A stretch of DNA of 35,097 nt, taken from contig JAJYUL010000038.1 in assembly GCA_021792555.1 (NCBI GenBank), positions 1 to 35,097 on the forward strand, written 5' to 3'. The position numbers and the translations under genes were made by a program. The notes under the pieces were generated by a model, which had not been told where the DNA came from, did no database searches, and worked only from the letters and a program-made list of their open reading frames with translations. The stretch comes from Pseudomonadota bacterium. GTDB lineage: Bacteria > Pseudomonadota > Gammaproteobacteria > Steroidobacterales > Steroidobacteraceae. Each line of letters opens with the position of its first letter. The stretch's first letter is position 1. Of this stretch, positions 18,364 to 25,600 are shown one piece after another.

Positions 18364-19569
18364 TCAGTATATCAGAAAGGGCCGCCGTGCGTCCTGCCAC
18401 GCGGCCTCATCGGCCGCGGCGAGCGCCTCGAGATCCTGGCTTGTGGCGGCCGGATCGTCCACCCAGCGCCGCAGCGTCTCGCCGCCGTTGATCACGTCGA
18501 TGGCCAGCCGCTCGCGCTCGTACTCATAGGGAAACTCGCGCCACAGCGGATAGTCCGGCCGCAGCTCTCGCAGCGCCTTGAAGGCGAGCGCCATCAGCCG
18601 CCACGGCTGGAACGCCCGATGCTCGTAGTGCGAGGGGTCCTCCACGTGCAGCTGCACCCCGGCGCAGAGCGCCCCGGCGTGCTTGTGGAAGGTGGGCTCG
18701 AACCAGCAGGCCCGCAGGCGGCAGCCGCCCATCCAGGCCGGCGCCAGCGCGTGCATCGCCTCGAGCAGGGCCGGGACGTCCAGATCCGGCGCACCGAACA
18801 GCTCAAGCGGCCGGGTCGTGCCGCGCCCCTCGGAGAGCGTCGTGCCCTCGAGCATCACCGTGCCGGGATAGCAGCGCGCCATGAACAGATTCGGGGCGTT
18901 GGGGCTCGGGTTGACCCAGGTGCGCTGCCCGAGCGGCCAGCCGTAGCCGGGCGCGGCATGCGGGTTCCAGCCCTCCAGCGTCACGACCTGACAGTCGAGG
19001 TCGAGCTTCAAGGTGTGCACGAACCAGCGCGCAAGCTCCCCGAGCGTCATGCCGTGGCGCATCGGCATCGGCGCGGCGCCGACGAAACTCTCCGCTCCCG
19101 GGCGCAGCGAGAGCCCCTCGACCGGCCGGCCGATGGGATTCGGCCGGTCGAGCACCCAGAGGCTCTTGCGGCGCCGAGCGCACGCCTCGAGCACGTAGCG
19201 CAGGGTGGTCACGAACGTGTAGACGCGGCAGCCGAGGTCCTGCAGATCCACCAGCAGCACATCGAACGTATCGAGCATCGCCTCGGTCGGCCGGCGCACT
19301 TCCCCGTAGAGGCTGAACACCGGGATGCCGTGCACCGGGTCGATGAAATCCGCAGACTCGACCATGTTGTCCTGCTTGTCGCCGCGCAGCCCGTGCTGCG
19401 GGCCGAACGCGGCCGTCAGGCGCAGCTCCCCGAGCGCCCCGAGCGCATCCAGGCTGTGCGTCAGGCCGCGCGTCACCGAGGCCGGATGCGCGAGCAGCGC
19501 CACGCGGCGGCCCGCCAGGGGTTTGCGCAGTGCCGGTTCGCCCAGCAGGCGGTCGATGCCGAATTTCAT
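18364..19569 (-). CDS. DUF1343 / NamZ-type exo-beta-N-acetylmuramidase, no signal peptide
   Basis: The 401-residue protein belongs to the DUF1343 (NamZ/YbbC) family, whose characterised members release N-acetylmuramic acid from peptidoglycan fragments. Recognisable blocks are '[17 protein letters not shown]' (25-41), '[19 protein letters not shown]' (54-72), '[21 protein letters not shown]' and '[19 protein letters not shown]'. Further ones are '[15 protein letters not shown]', '[16 protein letters not shown]', '[23 protein letters not shown]' and the C-terminal 'PFEYE'-like '[19 protein letters not shown]'. The start ATG 19569 begins at the first conserved block. There is no signal peptide here or in the upstream extension, so it is predicted cytoplasmic, unlike exported relatives. 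A DOMON-like gene lies 34 nt upstream. Confidence 0.9.
   Translation of the reverse strand: MKFGIDRLLGEPALRKPLAGRRVALLAHPASVTRGLTHSLDALGALGELRLTAAFGPQHGLRGDKQDNMVESADFIDPVHGIPVFSLYGEVRRPTEAMLDTFDVLLVDLQDLGCRVYTFVTTLRYVLEACARRRKSLWVLDRPNPIGRPVEGLSLRPGAESFVGAAPMPMRHGMTLGELARWFVHTLKLDLDCQVVTLEGWNPHAAPGYGWPLGQRTWVNPSPNAPNLFMARCYPGTVMLEGTTLSEGRGTTRPLELFGAPDLDVPALLEAMHALAPAWMGGCRLRACWFEPTFHKHAGALCAGVQLHVEDPSHYEHRAFQPWRLMALAFKALRELRPDYPLWREFPYEYERERLAIDVINGGETLRRWVDDPAATSQDLEALAAADEAAWQDARRPFLIY
18366..18374 (-). promoter_or_regulatory. Extended -10 promoter candidate for ygiQ
   Basis: The minus strand reads TGATATACT, an extended -10 (TGn plus TATACT, 5 of 6 to consensus), inside an AT-rich patch overlapping the namZ stop codon. 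No good -35 is present, as expected for an extended -10. It would give a ygiQ leader of about 145 nt. Confidence 0.45.
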
Positions 19570-19603
19570 GGGGCTCGCATTGGATGACGGGCGGCGGGTG
19601 ATC

Positions 19604-20203
19604 TCAGGTCCACGCCAGCGTGAGTGCAAACGCGTCCGGATGATGGAAATCCGGCCGCCCCGGCGCGTGCCGGAGCGCCCAGTATGACAGGCTGCCCGTC
19701 TCATCCTCCACTACGGCGCTCAGGGCCAGAGCGAGCCCCCGCGGCGGATCGGCGTAGGGCGAAGGCAGATGCACGAGCGCCTCGAGCACCAGCGCATCGG
19801 CCGCGCCGCCGGAGCGCTCGCGCTGCCCTATGGTCAGATGCGGGGGCGCTGGCAGTTCCGCGGGCGCCATGTCCTGCCGGTAGCCGCCGAGGCGATAGGC
19901 CTGCCATGCGCCCGAGGGCGAGAAGTTCAGCTCGAGGTAGCCGGGCACCTCGTCACGCCGCACGAATGCCTCGAAACACGTGTGCCGCCACAACTCGTCG
20001 GCGCGCCGCGCGAAGCCGGGCGGCGGAATGCGGACCGCGCGCAGCTCGCCCGTCAGCGTGAACTCGACACCGATCACGCCCGGGCGCAGCGCCTGCGCCC
20101 GGGCCTCGAGCGAGTGCACCGCTGCGCAGGCGGAATGCGCATGGCGCACGAGGCGGACGCGTGATCCATCGCCAGGACGAGTCTCATGCGGATCCGCTCT
20201 CAT
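19604..20203 (-). CDS. DOMON-like domain-containing protein
   Basis: The 199-residue protein resembles the bacterial DOMON-like (murB-like DOMON) family: a single beta-sandwich domain. It has 'VIGVEFTLTGELRAVRIPP', 'ADELWRHTCFEAFVRRDEVPGYLELNFSPSGAWQAYRLGGYR' (split in the sequence by no gap), 'ALVLEALVHLP' and 'LALALSAVVEDETGSLSYWALRH'. The 'LW..TCFE.F.......Y.E.NFSPSG.WaaY.F..YR' pattern is the family signature. DOMON folds bind heme or sugars; nothing here identifies the ligand. No signal peptide is visible, so it is cytoplasmic. The start ATG 20203 is uncertain by up to about 15 codons. It is followed after 34 nt by the NamZ gene, an association that suggests a link to sugar or muropeptide handling (inference). 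Confidence 0.82.
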   Translation of the reverse strand: MRADPHETRPGDGSRVRLVRHAHSACAAVHSLEARAQALRPGVIGVEFTLTGELRAVRIPPPGFARRADELWRHTCFEAFVRRDEVPGYLELNFSPSGAWQAYRLGGYRQDMAPAELPAPPHLTIGQRERSGGAADALVLEALVHLPSPYADPPRGLALALSAVVEDETGSLSYWALRHAPGRPDFHHPDAFALTLAWT

Positions 20204-20519
20204 TCAGCGACGGTCCGGTCCGCTGCGCCCGCGACCCGCGCTTTCGCCCCTCCCGCGGCCGACAGGCGCTCGAGCGCGCCGGGGATCGGGCGCAGGGAAT
20301 GTGGCGGCTTACCGTTTGCGGCCACAATGGTCTCCGCTCGGATTCCGCCCGCCCGTGTCGCTCAGAATACACGTGTTCGAATTGTCGCTGGACATGCTCG
20401 GGACTTCCGTTGGCGAGCTCGTAGTGTCTCACGTCTGGCGACACGGACCAACAATCAGGAGGCTCGCCGGCGATATCCGGCGACCGATCCCAGGGCCCTG
20501 CCGGGCGTACTCCGGGAGG
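20204..20519. other. 316-nt intergenic region between the DOMON gene and the VC0807-type gene
   Basis: No convincing gene was found. A hairpin CGCCGG (20465-20470), loop CGATAT, CCGGCG (20477-20482) lies about 40 nt beyond the VC0807-type stop and may mark its 3' end. An 8-bp palindrome ACACGTGT is at 20369-20376. On the minus strand TTGGTC (20451-20446) and GACACT (20428-20423), 17 nt apart, are a weak promoter candidate for the DOMON-NamZ unit, with the same -10 hexamer as the riboswitch promoter at 30373-30401. Base composition is less GC-rich than the neighbouring genes. Confidence 0.5.
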
Positions 20520-21266
20520 TCAAAGACCCTGCGCCGCGGCCCGCATGCGGGCCGCGGCACCTGCTTTGCGCGCTCGCGCTGCGTAGTTGATCGTCCATAG
20601 CACCGTGAGCAGCGACGCCGAGCCGAGAACGATGGGGGAGACGGCCAGAACGGTCGCCGGAGAGAGCGTATAGATCAACACGACACGCACCGTGAACTCC
20701 CCGACGAAGACCAGTCCCCACACCAGCGTCATGATGCGCTGCACACGGCGAAAGCTCGGGTACTGCCACAGCTGATCGAAGCGCGTGCGCCGGACCGGAT
20801 CGCTGCCCGCAGCGAAGAACCGCCCGAAGTAGAACATCACCGGGCGGCGCGAGCGGAACAGCAGAGAGACGAGGCAGGCGAGCCCGAAGGCTCCGGTGAA
20901 CAGCGATTCGCGGACCAGCAGCAGCTTCGCGCCGCCGCCGACCAGCAGGGCCGCGAGTCCGAACAGCAGGCCGGCGAGGATGAGCACGCTGATGGGATCG
21001 AGTTCGCGGCGGCGCAGCACCCCATGGAGACTCTTCAGGGTGGGGAAGATGCTCGCCACGAGCAGCGCGACGACCTCGGAGTGCGAGAGGTAGTGCATCG
21101 AGAGCCAGTAACAGCCGAACGGAATGCCGGCATCGGCCGCCATCTCCAGCAGCATCGGCCGAACACTCAGTCGCTGCGGCGGGCCGAACCCGTCATCGGC
21201 CTGCGCCGCGGGCGCGGCGGTGGACTCGACGGGACCGGCCGGCGGGAGCGGCTCATGTTGAGTCAT
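20520..21266 (-). CDS. VC0807 family multi-pass membrane protein
   Basis: The 248-residue inner-membrane protein has about six hydrophobic stretches: 'GIPFGCYWLSMHYL', 'VVALLVASIFPTLKSL', 'LILAGLLFGLAALLV', 'FTGAFGLACLVSLLF', 'LVWGLVFVGEFTVRVVLIYTL' and 'VLAVSPIVLGSASLLTVLW'. It has a short hydrophilic N-terminus and a basic C-terminus. The arrangement, with 'FPTLKSLHGVLRRRELDPISVL' and 'RPVMFYFGRFF', is what I associate with the VC0807 family of unknown function. ATG 21266 has a strong AGGAG site 7 nt upstream. It starts 10 nt after the Rieske oxygenase stop and is almost certainly co-transcribed with it. Confidence 0.75.
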   Translation of the reverse strand: MTQHEPLPPAGPVESTAAPAAQADDGFGPPQRLSVRPMLLEMAADAGIPFGCYWLSMHYLSHSEVVALLVASIFPTLKSLHGVLRRRELDPISVLILAGLLFGLAALLVGGGAKLLLVRESLFTGAFGLACLVSLLFRSRRPVMFYFGRFFAAGSDPVRRTRFDQLWQYPSFRRVQRIMTLVWGLVFVGEFTVRVVLIYTLSPATVLAVSPIVLGSASLLTVLWTINYAARARKAGAAARMRAAAQGL

Positions 21267-21276
21267 GGTGATTCTC

Positions 21277-22311
21277 CTAGGCGCGAACGGCGACGACGCG
21301 CCGGTGAGGAAGGGTGCCGCGCGCGCTCGGCCAGCGCTGTTGTGCGGCGAGCGCGATGATGCGCCGGGCAAGCAGGGTGGAAGTATCGGCGCCCACGCTG
21401 TTCTCAAATTCGGCGCCTTCACGTTCGTACGCGCGCTGCGCGCTCTCGAGCAAGAGGCGATCCTGCATGAAGACCGTCGACTCCTCCTCGCTCCAGCGCA
21501 CCCGCACGCCTGCGAGCGGCCTGCTCGAGGGCATGATCGCACTCAGCCACTCGAGGCGGCAGGTGTCGGCCCCGGTCGGCACCAGATGCATGATGATGAC
21601 CATGCGCTGGCCGGCGCCGAACTCGAGAGTCAGGCGGTCGGGCAGATCGAAGCGCGCCTTGAACCAGAAGCTCTCGGGGATCGGGTCGGTCTCGTTCGCG
21701 GCGGCCGGCCCGAACAGCACCAGGCCGGTATCGGTCGCCCGGGTCTCGTAAGTGTGCTCCGTGAAGCCGGCCAGCTGGTTGTGGAAGAACTGCCCGTGCG
21801 TCCAGGGATGCGCGAACACCGGATGACACCAGTCGAGATTGTTCTCGATGCCGAGCGTCGCGGCGCACTGCATGGCGAGCGTTCCCTGCTGCCAGATGAA
21901 CTCCTCCATCCGCCCGATCCGCGCCGGCGGGGCCGGCGGCGCCTCGGTGCCGGTCCACACCCACAGATAGGCATCCTGCTCGACACACGGGAAGCTCCTG
22001 ACCCGCGCGCGCTGGCTCGGCTGCGCGCCCTGCGCCAGCGAGGGAATGTGCACGCAGCAGCCCTCGCCGTCATAGCGCCAGCCGTGATAGCCGCACGCGA
22101 GCTGATCGCCGCTCACCATGCCCAATGAGAGCCTGACGCCGCGGTGACAGCATCTGTCGAGCAGCGCGTGCGCGCTGCCGGCCGCATCGCGGAACAGCAC
22201 GATATCGTGATCGAGGACACGGCAGGCCAGAGGGGCGGCCGCCAGACGGCTCGACGGTGCGGCGATGTACCAGCCTGTTTCAATGACCGGAAAGACGGCG
22301 TCGGTATCCAC
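21277..22311 (-). CDS. Rieske [2Fe-2S] non-heme iron oxygenase, alpha-subunit type
   Basis: The 344-residue protein starts at GTG (22311-22309), preceded by GGGGAG with good spacing; the longer upstream frame has no similarity to the family. The N-terminal Rieske domain has ligands C54 and H56 ('RCCHRG') and C73 and H76 ('CGYHGW'). The catalytic domain has the mononuclear iron motif D-x2-H-x4-H in 'ENNLDWCHPVFAHPWTH' (D160, H163, H168). The length and the overall pattern fit VanA/phthalate-type single-component oxygenases that hydroxylate or demethylate small organic acids or sterol-like compounds. The substrate is not determinable. No reductase or ferredoxin gene is adjacent; the partner gene is the VC0807-type membrane protein. 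Confidence 0.88.
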   Translation of the reverse strand: MDTDAVFPVIETGWYIAAPSSRLAAAPLACRVLDHDIVLFRDAAGSAHALLDRCCHRGVRLSLGMVSGDQLACGYHGWRYDGEGCCVHIPSLAQGAQPSQRARVRSFPCVEQDAYLWVWTGTEAPPAPPARIGRMEEFIWQQGTLAMQCAATLGIENNLDWCHPVFAHPWTHGQFFHNQLAGFTEHTYETRATDTGLVLFGPAAANETDPIPESFWFKARFDLPDRLTLEFGAGQRMVIIMHLVPTGADTCRLEWLSAIMPSSRPLAGVRVRWSEEESTVFMQDRLLLESAQRAYEREGAEFENSVGADTSTLLARRIIALAAQQRWPSARGTLPHRRVVAVRA

Positions 22312-22661
22312 GATGAGCTCCCCGCCTGATCTGCAGCCGGACTGTAGGCGCCTCGCGGGGGCGGCGGCAGTTTGAATCGTCAGGTCTGGCAGGTGACAGG
22401 TGTCACCTGCGAGCACTCCCGGGGGCGCCCGCGGCTGGCCCCGCGCCGGCCCGCAGCGCTGCGCGGCCTGCGGCCGGGGTGCCCCGCCCCCCCCAACCGC
22501 GTGCATCCAGGGGTGGGTGATCCGCCGCACTGTACACGGGGCTGTCGGCGGGCCGCCGAGGACGGATGCCGCTCCGCCTGCACGCTTTCCGGTAGAATAG
22601 GAAGTCCTCGTGCGCCAGCCGCGCACGCTCAACCCCCAGTCGATCCGTCCATGGTGAAGGA
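22312..22661. other. 350-nt divergent promoter region between the Rieske oxygenase and uvrA
   Basis: The region separates divergent genes. It holds the palindrome at 22389-22410, 78 nt from the Rieske start, and a -10-like TAGAAT (22593-22598) 63 nt before uvrA without a matching -35. I looked for an E. coli-type LexA box (CTGT-N8-ACAG) and found none; CTGT repeats near 22530-22550 are in the wrong arrangement. A four-codon reading frame (ATG GTG AAG GAA TGA, 22651-22665) overlaps the uvrA start. No longer gene is supported. Confidence 0.6.
22389..22410. promoter_or_regulatory. Perfect 22-bp palindrome, candidate operator upstream of the Rieske oxygenase
   Basis: GCAGGTGACA (22389-22398), GG, and TGTCACCTGC (22401-22410) are exact inverted repeats with a 2-bp centre, the geometry of a dimeric helix-turn-helix repressor site. 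The site lies 78 bp upstream of the Rieske oxygenase start and 252 bp from uvrA, so control of the Rieske-VC0807 pair is more likely. No regulator gene is adjacent. It could instead form an RNA hairpin if transcribed, but no U-run follows. Confidence 0.7.
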
Positions 22662-25600
22662 ATGACCGACGCCCACCGAGACGTCATCCGCGTACGCGGC
22701 GCGCGTCAGAACAACCTGAAGAACCTCGATCTCGAGATCCCGCTCAACGAGCTGGTCGTGGTGACGGGTGTGTCGGGATCGGGCAAGTCTTCGCTGGTGT
22801 TCGATACGCTCTACGCCGAGGGCCAGCGCCGTTACGTTGAGACGTTCTCTCCCTACGCGCGCCAGTTCCTCGACCGCATGGACAAGCCGCAGGTGGACGC
22901 GATCAGCGGCATCCCTCCGGCCATCGCCATCGATCAGACCAACCCGGTGCGCACATCGCGCTCCACGGTCGGAACGATGACGGAGCTCAACGACCATCTG
23001 AAGCTGTTGTTCGCCCGCACGGGGAGCCTGTACTGCCAGCGCTGCGGACAGCCGGTGCGGCGCGACACCCCCGAGAGCATTCACCGGGACCTGCTCGCGC
23101 GCGCCGCAGCGGCCGGCGATCCGCGGCTGCTCGTGACGTTTCCGGTCGAGGTGCCGGCGAATTTCACGCCCGAGGAAGTGCGCGCGCTGCTCGAGAAGCA
23201 GGGCTACACGCGCTTCATCGAGCCGCCGCCGCAGGCACCCTCCCGGGCGCGCACCGGCAAGGGCCGCCGCAAGGCGCCCGCCGCGCCCGCGATCACGTTC
23301 GAGGTGGTGCAGGACCGCCTGCGCGCCGGGAACGCCGAGCGCAGCCGCATCCTGGAGTCCCTCGAGACCGCGCTGCGGGTCGGCCGCGGCAAGGTCAACA
23401 TCCGCGTCGTGGATGCCGCCGATCCGCCCAACACGCTGTCGATCTGGCGCTACTCGAGCGGGCTGCACTGCGCCGAGTGCGACCTGTCCTACCTCGAGCC
23501 GACCCCCAGCCTGTTCTCGTTCAACTCCCCGGTGGGCGCCTGCGAGACCTGCCGGGGCTTCGGGCGCGTGATCGGCATCGACTACGGCCTGGTCGTGCCG
23601 GATGACAGCAAGAGCCTGCGCGGCGGGGCGATCAAGCCCTGGCAGACGCAGTCCTACGCCGAGTGCCAGCAGGACCTCGAGAAATTCGCGCGCAAGCGCG
23701 GCGTGCCGCTCGATGCGGCCTGGCGCGATCTGTCCGCTGAGCACAGACGTTGGGTGATCGAGGGCGAAGGCGACTGGAGCAAAGGCGTGTGGTACGGGGC
23801 GAAGCGATTCTTCGCCTGGCTCGAGAGCCGCTCGTACAAGATGCACGTGCGCGTGCTGCTGTCGCGCTACCGTGCCTATACCCCGTGCGAGACCTGCGGA
23901 GGAGCGCGGCTGAAGACCCAGGGGCTGCTGTGGCGCGTCGGCGGGCGCGACGCCGCCGATGCGGCGCTCGGCGACACGCCGCGCTTCCAGCCGCGCGCGG
24001 CCGAGTGGAGCGAGGCGACGCGCCAGCGCCTCCCGGGGCTGTCCCTGCACGACATCATGCTGCTGCCGGTCACGCGGGCGCGCGCGTTCTTCGAGCAGCT
24101 GCAGCTGCCGAAGCCGCTCGACGAGGCCACCGATCTGCTGCTCGGACAGATCCGTGCCCGCTTCGGCTACCTCGCCGACGTCGGCCTCGGCTACCTCACG
24201 CTCGACCGCCAGTCGCGCACCCTCTCCGGCGGCGAGGTTCAGCGCATCAATCTCACCACCGCCCTCGGCACCTCACTGGTCAACACGCTGTTCGTGCTGG
24301 ATGAGCCCTCGATCGGGCTGCACCCGCGCGACATGCAGCGGGTCATCGGGGTGATGAAGCGGCTGCGCGATGCGGGCAACTCGCTGCTGGTCGTGGAGCA
24401 CGACCCGCAGATCATGCTCGAGGCAGACCGCATCCTCGACATCGGCCCCGGCGCCGGCGAGCGCGGCGGGCAGATCGTCTTCTTCGGCACGCCGCGTGAG
24501 ATCCGCCGCAGCGCTCACTCGATCACCGGGGAGTACCTGAGCGGGCGCAGGCACGTGAGCGCCGAGCGGGCGGTCCGGCCGGCTGCGGCCGGCGCCGCGC
24601 CGCCCGGCGAAGTGGTGGCCGAGGCGCGCTCGAACCGCTGGATCGAGCTGCGCGCAGTCAGCCAGCACAACCTCAAGTCGATCGACGTGCGCATCCCGCT
24701 GAAGCGCCTGGTGTGCGTCACCGGCGTGTCCGGCTCGGGCAAGTCGACGCTGATCGAGGATGTGCTCTACCCGGCGCTGCTCAAATATCACGGCAAGCCG
24801 ACCGAGGCGCCCGGCGCGTTCGCGGCGCTCGCCGGCGCCGAGCTCATCGACGATGTAGTGATGGTCGACCAGAGCCCGATCGGCCGCACGACGCGCTCGA
24901 ATCCCGCCAGCTACGTCGGCGCGTTCGATGCGATCCGGGCCCTGTTCGCCGCGGAGCCGGCCGCGCTCGAGCGCAAGTACACCGCCGGCACCTTCAGCTT
25001 CAACTCCGGCAACGGCCGCTGCCCGACCTGCAGCGGCAACGGCTTCGAGCACGTCGAGATGCAGTTCCTCTCCGATGTGTATCTGCGCTGCCCGGACTGC
25101 AACGGCCGCCGCTACCGCGACGAGGTCCTCGACATCCGCCGCGAGGGCAGCGACGGCCGGCGCGCCAGCATCGCCGATGTGCTCGAGATGACGGTCACCG
25201 AAGCGCTGGCGTTCTTCCGCGACTCGCGCGAAGTGTGCGCCCGGCTTGCGCCGCTCGCCGACGTGGGGCTCGAGTACGTCACCCTAGGCCAGCCGGTGCC
25301 GACGCTCTCCGGCGGCGAGGCACAGCGGCTGAAGCTCGCCGGACACCTGGCGCAGGCCGGCTCGGTGCTCTCGAGCATCACGCACAAGGGCAAGCTCTTT
25401 CTGTTCGACGAGCCGACCACGGGGCTGCACTTCCAGGACGTCACGCGCCTGCTGATGGCGTTCCGCAAGCTGCTCGCCGCGGGCCACTCGCTGCTCGTCA
25501 TCGAGCACAACCTCGATGTGATCCGCGCCTGCGACTGGATCATCGATCTCGGCCCGGAGGGGGGCGAGGACGGCGGGCACATCGTGTGCGTCGGAACCCC

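Noticed and set aside
20184-20444. 86-codon minus-strand frame in the DOMON/VC0807 intergenic region
   Set aside because: Codon use is unlike the neighbours (low third-position GC), it overlaps the DOMON start, and no family is recognisable.
22389-22410. Palindrome interpreted as an intrinsic terminator
   Set aside because: It lies between divergent genes, upstream of both, and has no T-run; an operator is the better reading.
22500-22661. Possible LexA (SOS) box before uvrA
   Set aside because: CTGT occurs near 22530-22550 but not in the CTGT-N8-ACAG arrangement, so no E. coli-type box is present; lineage-specific LexA motifs cannot be excluded by eye.
22629-24050. Minus-strand frame of 473 codons inside uvrA
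   Set aside because: Complementary to well-conserved UvrA sequence; no domain or ribosome binding site supports it.
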